A program made the position numbers and the translations under genes. DNA of 31,519 bases, taken from contig JBQTGY010000151.1 in the NCBI GenBank assembly GCA_052390415.1, positions 1 to 31,519 of the forward strand, given 5' to 3'. The stretch's first letter is position 1. Every line of letters starts with the position of its first letter. The notes under the pieces are model-generated. The model was not told the origin of the DNA. It made no database searches and saw only the letters and a list, made by a program, of their open reading frames with translations. Source of the stretch: JANNWF01 sp052390415 (lineage in GTDB: Bacteria > Pseudomonadota > Gammaproteobacteria > Xanthomonadales > Xanthomonadaceae). Below are positions 1 to 7,764 of this stretch, one piece after another.

Positions 1-186
1 GCGGTTCGCCAGCGGGTCATCGCCAATCTCGGGCGATTGGATCGACTTGAGCCCAGCCACCTCGATCCGTTGATCAATGGGCTCAACCGAGCGCTGGGGC
101 GCACCGAGCCGGTGGCCGTTTCAGTGGGATCGATGGGGTCAGAGTCATTGATTTCTGACAGGTTTCCGTTGGGCCCGTTCGCTTGA
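1..186 (+). pseudogene. Transposase N-terminal remnant (IS1634/IS4-like), open at window edge
   Basis: Frame 1 is open from the window edge and reads RQRVIANLGRLDRLEP and then DPLINGLNRALGRTEP. This matches the N-terminal region of IS1634-group DDE transposases, where an 'R(V/I)(I/V)xNLGRLDxL' stretch precedes a helix ending in 'LNRALGR'. After GRTEP the frame runs on for about 25 residues that do not look like the family and stops at 184-186. No catalytic domain follows. The piece is therefore a truncated remnant, joined near base 115 to unrelated DNA containing a 'TGGGGTCAGAGTCATT' stretch at about 134. Family assignment is from memory of the motif and is moderately sure; loss of function is clear. 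Confidence 0.6.
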
Positions 187-220
187 TCCACCGTGACGCC
201 CGGTCTCACGCCGGGCGTTG

Positions 221-445
221 TCACTGTTGCAGAAAGTCATCCGGCTCGACGCCGGCCTGCTTGAGGATCGCGCGCAGCGTGGCCTCGGGCGTGTCGCCGG
301 GATGGTTCACCAGCGTGGTATAGCGGTTTGTGGCGGCGTTGAACCAGATTTCAGGCGAGCCGGAGGCCTGCCGATCAAAGGCAAAGCCGAGGGCTTTCAG
401 GCGCTGCGCGATCTCGCGATAGCGAAAGCCGGCGAGCTGTCCCAT
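221..445 (-). CDS. hicA: HicA-family mRNA interferase toxin, catalytic His replaced by Pro
   Basis: This 74-residue protein has the compact HicA fold signature: 'FRYREIAQRLKALGF' (helix 1), a short beta segment, 'TTLVNHPGD' and 'TLRAILKQAGVEPDDFL'. HicA toxins are dsRBD-like ribonucleases that cut mRNA, with an essential His in a 'GSH' turn after the first helix. Here that position (residue 31) is Pro: the sequence is ASGSPEIW, codon CCT at 353-355. One base change from CAT would give it. The gene lies 5 bp after hicB, so the antitoxin is first in the operon. Length and the rest of the fold look normal. HicA identity is well supported; ribonuclease activity is doubtful because of the missing His. 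Confidence 0.85.
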   Translation of the reverse strand: MGQLAGFRYREIAQRLKALGFAFDRQASGSPEIWFNAATNRYTTLVNHPGDTPEATLRAILKQAGVEPDDFLQQ

Positions 446-450
446 GTGGC

Positions 451-678
451 TCAGCCGAGTACGAGTGGATAGTCAAAGGATTCTCGCAATGCCGTCAGTC
501 GCATTGTCCCGGCGCGCTCGCTCTGCGCCTCGATCAATTTCTTGGCGACATCGCGGGCGATCTCCAGCGTTTCTGTGACGGTGCGGCCTTGTGCGACTAG
601 GCCCGGCACGTCATCACTGGTGGCGAGGTAGACGCCCTCGGGAAGATGCTCGATGTGCAGGGTGACGATGTGTTCCAT
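451..678 (-). CDS. hicB: HicB-family antitoxin (short form)
   Basis: This is a 75-residue protein with the HicB N-terminal domain: 'VTLHIEHLPEGVYLATSDD', 'VPGLVAQGRTVTETLEIARD' and a helix 'AKKLIEAQSE'. HicB antitoxins bind and neutralise HicA, and many also repress their own operon through a C-terminal DNA-binding domain. Only the partial RNase-H-like domain is present here, with about 20 residues after it and no visible ribbon-helix-helix or HTH, so autoregulation would need another protein. The ATG (676-678) overlaps the TGA of the upstream XRE fragment (678-680), suggesting that the pair was once translationally coupled to that regulator. hicA follows after 5 bp. Confidence 0.82.
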   Translation of the reverse strand: MEHIVTLHIEHLPEGVYLATSDDVPGLVAQGRTVTETLEIARDVAKKLIEAQSERAGTMRLTALRESFDYPLVLG

Positions 679-854
679 CAGCGGTTCTCCTCGGCGCGCG
701 CAAAGCGTTGCGCATCGTGTTTCAAGATCAGGCCCTCGATCACGGCCTTGGCGACCTGCTTTTCTTCCGGCGTGACGTGACTCACCGCCTCGAACTGTAG
801 CCGCAGATCATCGCTCGGTCCGCGCTCGCCGGTATCGAACAGCAGTTCGTCAGC
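678..854 (-). pseudogene. C-terminal fragment of an XRE-type helix-turn-helix regulator
   Basis: The frame ending in TGA at 678-680 reads DELLFDTGERGPSDDLRLQF, then EAVSHVTPEEKQVAKAVIEG and LILKHDAQRF. This is the conserved tail of small XRE/HTH regulators ('..ADELLFD..ERGP.DDLRLQFEA..') that often sit beside toxin-antitoxin genes. The DNA-binding N-terminal half is absent: going upstream, homology stops at about base 855 and the DNA continues as the 5' part of a mazF gene in another frame. The stop overlaps the hicB start by ATGA, so before truncation it probably was the operon's own regulator. Assignment is from motif memory; truncation is directly visible. Confidence 0.6.
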
Positions 855-927
855 GTTTCTTGCTGCCGCTTTGATCGGTAAACGGAAACGGCACCAGCAC
901 CACGTCGCCGAAGCTATAGCCGGTCAT
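850..927 (-). pseudogene. Truncated mazF/pemK toxin (first 25 residues only)
   Basis: ATG at 925-927 starts MTGYSFGDVVLVPFPFTDQS, followed by GSKKR and a TGA at 850-852. This is the highly conserved first beta hairpin of MazF/PemK toxins ('GDVVLVPFPFTDQSGSKKRPAVV'). The homology ends exactly where 'RPAVV' would follow, and the DNA switches to the XRE-regulator tail. A complete MazF has about 110 residues, so this is a dead gene. Its start overlaps the end of the antitoxin fragment (stop at 914-916), the normal tight antitoxin-toxin overlap of such operons. Confidence 0.72.
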
Positions 928-1108
928 AGGCGGGGTCGGCGTCGTTGTTCCATACCTGGGCGAGGCTCGCTTGGCTGACTGCCTGCGCGGCGCGCACCAG
1001 GCTGCGGTCGTGCTCGCGCTCGGCGATGAAGTCGACAAAGTCGACGACCTCGGCGATGCGCTCCGGCGGCAGCTGCGCGAGTTTCTCGGTGAGATGGTTG
1101 ATCGCGGT
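914..1108 (-). pseudogene. Antitoxin fragment (DUF2281-like, partner of the mazF fragment)
   Basis: The minus frame ending in TAG at 914-916 reads AINHLTEKLAQLPPERIAEV, then VDFVDFIAEREHDRSLVRAA, and ends in VWNNDADPAYDRL. The 'LPPERIAEVxDFVDFI' helix and the 'VWxNxxDxxYDxL' tail are typical of small antitoxins encoded just before MazF-type toxins. No start codon is found: upstream of about base 1108 the frame reads low-complexity Ser/Pro with no Met, and the DNA belongs to a PIN-domain fragment in another frame. The 5' end has thus been lost. The exact family name is uncertain; the antitoxin role follows from the overlap with mazF. Confidence 0.55.
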
Positions 1109-1157
1109 CGCCGGAGACGATGAGGTCGGCGCGTGCGGCGAGTGCGGATTCCACGCA
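1101..1157 (-). pseudogene. Fragment of a PIN-domain toxin (VapC-like C-terminus)
   Basis: The minus frame reads VESALAARADLIVSGDRD, ending at 1101-1103. This is the third conserved block of PIN-domain ribonucleases ('A..A.aD.IVTGDRDLL'), containing an acidic metal ligand within 'SGDRD'. Neither the N-terminal acidic residues nor the usual continuation 'LLAL' is present: the DNA changes to the antitoxin fragment at about 1103 and to the 23-bp repeat block at about 1147. With only about 19 residues the call is short but characteristic. It is a relic that shows repeated rearrangement at this spot. Confidence 0.5.
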
Positions 1158-1254
1158 AGACGGTCACCGACTCCAGGCCAAGCCGGTCACCCATTCCAAG
1201 GCAAGCCGGTCACTGATTCCATGGCAAGCCGGTCGCCGGCTTTCACGGCAAGAC
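1147..1254. repeat. 23-bp direct tandem repeat, about 4.7 copies (probable IS end)
   Basis: Units run 1147-1168 (22 bp, most diverged), 1169-1191, 1192-1214, 1215-1237 and a partial unit 1238-1254. The core is GATTCCAxGGCAAGCCGGTC followed by ACC. There are no spacers and the period is constant, so this is not a CRISPR. Several copies of a 20-odd-bp motif in direct orientation resemble the multiple transposase-binding terminal repeats of IS21-family elements. I recall similar 'ATTCCAxGGCAAGCCGGTCAC' runs beside istA/istB genes, but no such gene is in this window. The array abuts the PIN fragment, consistent with an insertion whose body was lost. Confidence 0.6.
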
Positions 1255-1621
1255 TTCGCGCATTTCCGGTGTCCAGAATTCGCTGCATTGCTGATCCTCA
1301 TCGCTGACCTGGACGCGCGGGTTGGACGTGATTGCGCGCGGTTTGCGGCATTGCAACAAGCCTTTGGTCTCGACGCATGGCCATTTGGCAACGGCTTGCT
1401 GTCGACCAACGCACACAATATTGCTGCATTGCAGCATGCAAAAAGGCGGGGGCGAGCCGGAAAAAGTGCTTGCCACATCGTTGCATCAGGGTCACGCTCC
1501 GGGAGCTGGCGACCCGATAGGTTGCGTGCGTGGGGGGGGCGCGGGAATCGATGCTGCAAGCGCCGCATCAATTCATAATGATCACTCGTCCTCTAGTCTC
1601 GAAATGATTTGAGGATTGGCG
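1255..1621. other. Non-coding leader region upstream of the protease gene
   Basis: About 370 bp without a convincing gene; the ORFs here lack recognisable domains and read through the repeats. Contents are three copies of a GC(T/G)GCATTGC motif (listed separately), a G-run at about 1532-1539, and a weak -10-like CATAAT at 1574-1579 with no good -35 hexamer 16-18 bp before it. The protease ribosome site GAGGA (1611-1615) closes the region. A promoter for the protease must lie here or further upstream, but I cannot place it with confidence. Confidence 0.4.
1282..1436. repeat. Three GC(T/G)GCATTGC motifs, one inside an interrupted palindrome
   Basis: The ten-base motif occurs at 1282-1291, 1345-1354 and 1423-1432. 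The last lies in a perfect interrupted palindrome, TGCTGCA-T-TGCAGCA, at 1422-1436. All three are in the same orientation, 63 and 78 bp apart, upstream of the protease gene. They could be operator sites or remnants of a degenerate repeat. No known regulator site was recognised. Confidence 0.3.
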
Positions 1622-4600
1622 ATGAATTCCAGAAATTCCAACAAGGCCGCAAAGTTTGGGCGCATGGCGCCGTTGTCTGCTTCCTTGGCAGTGACGTTTT
1701 TTTCGGGGCTGGCTGTTTCGCCCGCCGCTTCGACTCACCCGACGCTTGACATGGTCCGCGCAGCGGAGCCCGCTGTCTCCCCGAATACATTGCTGCCGAT
1801 GACGGTAGGCGACAGTGCCTATTACACGGTGGTGCTCCGCGAAGATCCAGTGGCGAGCTACCGAGGCGGCCTGCCGGGCTTGCCCATGCCGGCCCGCCGC
1901 ACTCCCGGCGCGACCAGCGGCAAGCTCGACATGCAATCGCCTGCGACGCGTGCCTATGCGACCTACCTCGAGAATCGCCAGTTCGCGTTCCTGTCAGACA
2001 TCAACTCCAAGTTTGGGCGTCAGGTCGACGTCATGGCGCGCATGCAGCATGCGCTGAATGCGGTGATCGTCGGCTTGACCAGCGATGAAGCAGCAGCCCT
2101 CGCCCTGCGCGACGACGTGTTGATCGTCGAGCGCGAACAAGAGCAGCATCTGCACACCGATGTTGGCCCCACATTCATTGGCGCACCCTCGATCTGGAAC
2201 GGTCTGATCGCCAGCGGTGCCGCCACCCGCGGCGAAGGCATCGTGGTCGGCATCATCGACAGCGGCATCAACTGGGAAAGCCCCTCGTTCGCGGCGGTCG
2301 GCCCGGTGAACGGATACACCCACGTCAACCCCAACGGCAGTGGCACCTTCCTCGGAAACTGCGCGCCTGGTGGCGTTGACGCCGGTCGCTGCAACAACAA
2401 GCTGATCGGCATCTACAATTTTGCCGCTGCTGCCACCACCGGCACCGACACCGATGGTCATGGCTCGCATACCGCCAGCACGGTTGCCGGCAATTTGCGC
2501 AACGGCGTCTTTGGGGGCGGCAACTTCCAGATTTCGGGCGTCGCGCCGCACGCAAACGTCATCAGCTATTTGGCGTGCCCAACATCCTGCCCCACCACCG
2601 CCACCACCCAATCAGTCAACCAGGCCGTCATTGACGGCGTGGACGTTATCAACTTTTCCATCAGCGGCGGCACCTCGCCGTGGACCGACACCACATCGGT
2701 GGCGTTTCGCAATGCCAACGCGGCCGGCGTTTTCATCGCTGCCTCAGCCGGCAACACCCGTGCGGAGACCCCCGACCCTCAGGGCAACGTCAACCATCTT
2801 GAGCCGTGGGTAGAGACCGTTGCTGCGTCTTCCCACAATCGCCTGATTGCAGTCAGCTTCGATCTCACCGGCCAAGTCAATCCGCCAGCCAATACGCAAG
2901 ATCGACCGATCAAGCCTGGTGCAGCTCCGCTGCCCACGGCCAATCTGGTCAACGTACCGCTGATCAAGAGCCCAGGATTTTCCAACGGCTCCACCGACGG
3001 TTGTACCGCCTACCCGTCCAACACCTTCACCCGCCTGGTAGGTGCGCCCGGCAGCATCTTCAACGATGGTTTCGAAATCGATCCGGTTGGAACTCGGGTC
3101 GGCGCGGTGGCAGTGCTCAATCTAGACGGCACGGCGAGTAACTGCGGCAGCGGTGTGCGTCGCGCGGCGGCACTCGCGGCCGGTGCCGTTGGCGTCATAT
3201 TCGTCGATGTCATCTATCTGAATCTGGGTGCCAGCGGCACCTCGTGGTCCATGCTGCGCTCGGACTGGAACAACGTAGAAGCGGCAGCGAATCCTGCCAC
3301 CGCCACGGTGTCGATCGATGTGGCTTCGACTGCGTTCCCCGCCCAAGGAGATGTGGTCGCAGGATTCAGTCTGCGTGGACCGCGGCTGATCGGTGGTCAG
3401 GGCTTGGTCAAGCCTGACATCACTGGTCCCGGCGTGGACATTCTGGCGGTTGGCGCGGCGGCAAACGTCGGCGCGAATGGCATCTACTTGAACAGCGGCA
3501 CTTCGATGTCCGGACCGCATCTGGCCGGGTCGGCCGCGCTGATTCGCGCCCTGCAACCGACCTGGACACCGCCCGAAGTGAAGTCCGCGCTCAACCTGAG
3601 CTCGAACAATTTTGGCTCGGTCAATCAGGACGGCACGCCCGTTCGGCCTTGGGACTATGGTTCCGGTCGCGTCAACCTGGAAGCGACGGCCAATGTCGGC
3701 TTGGTCATGGACGAGACACCGGCCAACTTCCTCGCCGCCAACCCCGCCACGGGTGGTGACATTTCGACCCTGAATCTGGCCAGCATGGCCAAGTTCAATG
3801 CGATTGGTGCGACCACCTTCACCCGAACCTTCCGTCGCGTGCGCACCGGAACCCAGACTTACAACCTGACGGATGCCGGCTATCCAGTCGGTGCCGTGCA
3901 AATCTCGCCGGCTTCGTTCACCCTCGCCCAGAATGCTACCCAGGTCGTCACTGTCACGGTCCAGCCCGGGTTGCTGACACCGAACCAGTGGACGCTGGGT
4001 GAGGTTTTGTTGGCGCCAGCCGGTGGCAATGAGCCGAACCTGCACTTGCCGATGGTCGTGTTCCCTGGAGGACCCACCATCGCGGTCAGCCCGACCTCGA
4101 TCTCGGCAAGCTCAAGCTCATCGGTCAGCAACAACCTGACCATCAGCAACACCGGCAATCCGACGCTCAGCTGGCAAGTGCAGCCCACCGGAACGGCGAC
4201 CATCGTCCCGTTCAATACGACCAGCACCACCAATGGTCAGCTCGGCGGTACCTATCTCAATGGACCGCAGTGCACGGGTGCGACCTGCAACTTCCACTGG
4301 TCGCAGAATTTCGACCTCACTGGTTCGATGCGGATCACTACCCTGCGGGCAAACGGTTTCACCTTGCCCGGCACGACCGCGCTGAGCGCCGCAAATACTC
4401 CGTCGATCACCTTCAGCGTCTATGCCGACAATGCAGGTGAGCCAGCCGGGGCACCTCCGGGTGTCGGTGCGCCTAGCGGGTTGGGTGCTGCCCCAATCTG
4501 GACCTTTACAGGGGCAATCAACGCCGCCAATGGCATCACCACCACAGGCGGAGCGTTGTCGCTCGACTTGTTGGCAGCCAATGTCGCCGGAACCCCGCTC

Positions 4601-7600
4601 AACCTCTCACCCGGTCGCTACTGGATGACGGTGACACCCACCACCACCAGTACCGCCGCGCAAACTGCGGCCAACCCGCTGTGGGCGTGGTTTGTCAGCG
4701 GCGATACGCAAGTCGGCAACCTGCCGCGGCTGTTTGCCCCACATGTGAACCCAGCCGCGCTGCAGCCCGCGCCGACGACCTTCAGCATGTTCTCAGGCTT
4801 CGTGCAGGGCACGGTCAATTGTGAGCTGCCGACGTGGGTCCAGTTGACCACGACGTCCGGCACGCTTGGTTTTGCCGGCTCGCAGACCATTCCGGTTCAG
4901 TTCAACGCGGGCAGCCTGGCGCTTGGAACCTACACTGGCAACCTGTGCATCAGCAGCAATGCCACCAACGCGGCGGTGGTGCCGGTGCCGCTCAGCTTCA
5001 CGGTCACAGCACCCACGGCTGTTGCGCCGACGCTGAGCAAGGCCTTCGCGCCGACCTCGATCACGACGGGTCAAACCAGCACGCTGACCATCGCACTCGG
5101 CAATGGCGATACGTCAGTGTCGACCTTGAGCGCCAATCTGGTTGATACCTTCCCGGCGGGTGTAGTGGTGGCTCCAACACCGAACGCCAGCACGACCTGC
5201 GGCGGCGGCAACGTAACGGCCACGGCGGGCAGCGGCTCGGTCAGCTTGGCTTCGGGTGCGACCATCCCGGCGTCGGGCAGCTGCACGGTGGCGGTTGATG
5301 TGACCTCGGCGGCAGCAGGCGCTTACGCGAACTCGATTCCCGCCGGCAGCTTGCAAACCAGCACAGGCAACAACGCGGCGGCGGCCGATGCCACCTTGAC
5401 TGTCACCCCACCTGTGGTGCTGTCCTGCACCACCGGCATGGCGGTGGAGGTCGAAGCGACTGCGGGAACCGCAGGTCCGACTGGCTACACCACCCTGAAA
5501 GGGGCGTTTGACGCCATCAACGCCGGCACCCATCAGGGCGTGCTCGACATCAGTGTCTGCGGTGACACCACGGAAACCGCCACCGCCGTACTCAACGCCA
5601 GCGGCGAAGGTCCGACCTACACTGCGGCGACCATCACACCCGCAGGTGGTGCGGCACGCAGCATCAGCGGCGAGAGCGCGGCTGGCACGCCATTGATCGA
5701 CTTCAATGGTGCCGACAACGTCACCATCGATGGCCTGAACTCCGGCGGCAACGCGCTGACCATCTCCAACACGTCAACGTCGAACACATCGATCACCAGC
5801 ACCATCCGTTTCATCGGTGGAGCCAGTGGAAACACCATCACCAACTCCAACATCCTTGGATCGGCGACGGTGACCACGGCCAGCAACGGCGGCACCATTT
5901 TCTTTTCCAGCGCAGGAACGTCGACGGACGGGAACGACAACAACACCATCAGCAACAACAACATCGGCCCTGCCGGCAGCAACTTGCCGACCAAGGGTAT
6001 CCACGGCAATGGCTCGCAAACTGCCCCTGCCACCAACAGCGGCATCATCATTCAGAACAACAACATCTTCGACTTCTTCAGCCCGACCACATCGTCTTCT
6101 GGCGTCAACGTGCTCAGTGGCAACGACAACTGGACGATCTCAGGGAACCGGATCTACCAGACCGCCCCGCGCACGTTTACAGCTGCGGGACAACGCTACG
6201 CCGGCATCACGTTGAATACCTCAGCCGGTACACTTGGGGCCTTTACCTTGACAAATAACCGTATCGGCTTCGGGTCGTCCAGCGGCACCGGCACCACCTC
6301 GATCTCGGGTGCTACCAATTCATTCCGTGGAATCGATATCGCAAACGTCAGCCTGACTGTGCCTTCAAGTGTGCAAGGCAATGTTGTCTCTGGCATCGAG
6401 CAAAGCACAGCGTCAACCTCTACCGGCACATCTGCGCCGTTCATCGGAATAATGCTGGGGAGCAGCAATGGGCTGATCGTGGCTGGCGACGTGGTCGGCA
6501 ACCGCGTCGGCAGCCTCGACGCCTCCTCGGGCATCAGCTACACCAGCTCAGCCGGCACCGGGGTACTGGTCGGCATTTACAACTTCAGCAATCTCCCCGC
6601 GAATGTTTCCAACAGCGAGATTGGCTCGGTAACGATTCAAGGAACCGGCACAAACGGCTTCCGCGGGATCTTGACTAACACCAACGCCGTACAACTTTCG
6701 ACCATCAATGCCAACACCATCGCCAACATAAGCAACAGCCAAGTCGGAAACTACTCGATCGCGGGTATTCAGACCATATCGGCATCTGTATCAATGAGCG
6801 GCAATACCATCCGCAACCTCACCGGCAACGCCAACGGTGCCGCTGTCGTGATGCAGGGCATCTCGGTGGGTGCAGGAACGGCAACCCAACCCAGCGTCAT
6901 CTCGCGCAACACGATCCACTCGTTGCGCAACACAGTGACTGGAGGCGCTGCCGGAGCCATTTATGCGATCGATGTGACTCTTGGCACCCATCCCAACGTG
7001 ATCGAGCGCAACTCGGTGCACTCGATCACGGTCGACTCGACCTTCCTCACTTACCAGATCTGGGGCATGATCCTGCGCGGCAACGCGCCCTCAACCGCTA
7101 CGGTGAAGAACAACATGATCCGTTTGGGATTCGACGCGGCGGGTGCATCGATCACCAATCCATACTCGATCATCGGCATCCGTGACATCGCCGGCACCAA
7201 CGTCGCCAACAACTTCTTCCACAACAGCGTTTACATCGGTGGCAGCGGCGTGGTGACGGGTGGCACGAACTCCTTCGCGTTCAACAGCAATACGGTCACA
7301 ACGACGAGGAGCGTGCAGAACAACATCTTCTGGAACGCCCGCAGCAATGCAGTGGGTGGGGGAAGCGCGCATTTCGCCCTGACCGTTGCCGGAACGGCAG
7401 CCAATCCGCCGGGCCAAATCAGCGATTTCAACGATTTGCTGGTCTCGGGTACTGATGGCGCCATAGGCCTCTTCAACCTGCTGCCGGTGGCCACGCTGAC
7501 CGACTGGCGGACAGCCACCGGACTGGACCTCAACAGCCGGTCCGCCGATCCACAATTCATCGCGCCGAATGGCAATGCGGCAACCGGCGATCTGCATATC

Positions 7601-7741
7601 AGCGCAGCAAACCCAACTCCAATCGAGGCAGCCGGAACCCTGATCGCCAGCGTCACGGATGATTTCGATGGCCAGGACCGCACTGGCTTGTCGCCCACCG
7701 ACATCGGTGCCGACGCGGGCAACTTTGTTCCTGTGCCCTGA
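1622..7741 (+). CDS. Secreted subtilisin-like (S8) serine protease with PA insert, DUF7933-type and giant beta-helix domains
   Basis: The protein has 2039 residues. It begins with a signal peptide (about 1-37; hydrophobic APLSASLAVTFFSGLAV), followed by an I9-type propeptide. All catalytic residues are present: Asp213 (VGIIDSGIN), His280 (DTDGHGSHTA) and Ser628 (SGTSMSGPHLAG). A PA domain is inserted between His and Ser (about 440-560). Then come an Fn3-like domain (about 733-813), a beta-sandwich region (about 820-1130), a DUF7933-type domain (about 1133-1263; 'PTLSKAFAPTSITTGQTSTL') and an Asn/Thr/Ser-rich parallel beta-helix (about 1273-1960; repeats like NTISNNNIG). It ends in DDFDGQDRTGLSPTDIGADA, a tail common to secreted beta-helix proteins. 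ATG 1622 is chosen over an in-frame TTG at 1616 because GAGGA lies 6 bp before it. No sortase or PEP-CTERM anchor is visible. It is probably an extracellular or surface protease; the substrate is unknown. Confidence 0.9.
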   Translation: MNSRNSNKAAKFGRMAPLSASLAVTFFSGLAVSPAASTHPTLDMVRAAEPAVSPNTLLPMTVGDSAYYTVVLREDPVASYRGGLPGLPMPARRTPGATSGKLDMQSPATRAYATYLENRQFAFLSDINSKFGRQVDVMARMQHALNAVIVGLTSDEAAALALRDDVLIVEREQEQHLHTDVGPTFIGAPSIWNGLIASGAATRGEGIVVGIIDSGINWESPSFAAVGPVNGYTHVNPNGSGTFLGNCAPGGVDAGRCNNKLIGIYNFAAAATTGTDTDGHGSHTASTVAGNLRNGVFGGGNFQISGVAPHANVISYLACPTSCPTTATTQSVNQAVIDGVDVINFSISGGTSPWTDTTSVAFRNANAAGVFIAASAGNTRAETPDPQGNVNHLEPWVETVAASSHNRLIAVSFDLTGQVNPPANTQDRPIKPGAAPLPTANLVNVPLIKSPGFSNGSTDGCTAYPSNTFTRLVGAPGSIFNDGFEIDPVGTRVGAVAVLNLDGTASNCGSGVRRAAALAAGAVGVIFVDVIYLNLGASGTSWSMLRSDWNNVEAAANPATATVSIDVASTAFPAQGDVVAGFSLRGPRLIGGQGLVKPDITGPGVDILAVGAAANVGANGIYLNSGTSMSGPHLAGSAALIRALQPTWTPPEVKSALNLSSNNFGSVNQDGTPVRPWDYGSGRVNLEATANVGLVMDETPANFLAANPATGGDISTLNLASMAKFNAIGATTFTRTFRRVRTGTQTYNLTDAGYPVGAVQISPASFTLAQNATQVVTVTVQPGLLTPNQWTLGEVLLAPAGGNEPNLHLPMVVFPGGPTIAVSPTSISASSSSSVSNNLTISNTGNPTLSWQVQPTGTATIVPFNTTSTTNGQLGGTYLNGPQCTGATCNFHWSQNFDLTGSMRITTLRANGFTLPGTTALSAANTPSITFSVYADNAGEPAGAPPGVGAPSGLGAAPIWTFTGAINAANGITTTGGALSLDLLAANVAGTPLNLSPGRYWMTVTPTTTSTAAQTAANPLWAWFVSGDTQVGNLPRLFAPHVNPAALQPAPTTFSMFSGFVQGTVNCELPTWVQLTTTSGTLGFAGSQTIPVQFNAGSLALGTYTGNLCISSNATNAAVVPVPLSFTVTAPTAVAPTLSKAFAPTSITTGQTSTLTIALGNGDTSVSTLSANLVDTFPAGVVVAPTPNASTTCGGGNVTATAGSGSVSLASGATIPASGSCTVAVDVTSAAAGAYANSIPAGSLQTSTGNNAAAADATLTVTPPVVLSCTTGMAVEVEATAGTAGPTGYTTLKGAFDAINAGTHQGVLDISVCGDTTETATAVLNASGEGPTYTAATITPAGGAARSISGESAAGTPLIDFNGADNVTIDGLNSGGNALTISNTSTSNTSITSTIRFIGGASGNTITNSNILGSATVTTASNGGTIFFSSAGTSTDGNDNNTISNNNIGPAGSNLPTKGIHGNGSQTAPATNSGIIIQNNNIFDFFSPTTSSSGVNVLSGNDNWTISGNRIYQTAPRTFTAAGQRYAGITLNTSAGTLGAFTLTNNRIGFGSSSGTGTTSISGATNSFRGIDIANVSLTVPSSVQGNVVSGIEQSTASTSTGTSAPFIGIMLGSSNGLIVAGDVVGNRVGSLDASSGISYTSSAGTGVLVGIYNFSNLPANVSNSEIGSVTIQGTGTNGFRGILTNTNAVQLSTINANTIANISNSQVGNYSIAGIQTISASVSMSGNTIRNLTGNANGAAVVMQGISVGAGTATQPSVISRNTIHSLRNTVTGGAAGAIYAIDVTLGTHPNVIERNSVHSITVDSTFLTYQIWGMILRGNAPSTATVKNNMIRLGFDAAGASITNPYSIIGIRDIAGTNVANNFFHNSVYIGGSGVVTGGTNSFAFNSNTVTTTRSVQNNIFWNARSNAVGGGSAHFALTVAGTAANPPGQISDFNDLLVSGTDGAIGLFNLLPVATLTDWRTATGLDLNSRSADPQFIAPNGNAATGDLHISAANPTPIEAAGTLIASVTDDFDGQDRTGLSPTDIGADAGNFVPVP

Positions 7742-7764
7742 TCCCCGCAGCACGTCGTAAGAAC

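Noticed and set aside
1147..1254. Possible CRISPR array
   Set aside because: The 23-bp units are directly contiguous with no unique spacers and no cas genes are nearby.
1164..1571. Minus-strand ORF of 135 residues upstream of the protease
   Set aside because: Reads through the tandem repeats and the GCATTGC motifs, which give its apparent 'CNAAN' repeats; no domain.
3122..4045. 307-residue minus-strand ORF inside the protease gene
   Set aside because: Lies opposite the catalytic Ser region of a well-supported protease; Arg/Gly-rich antisense product.
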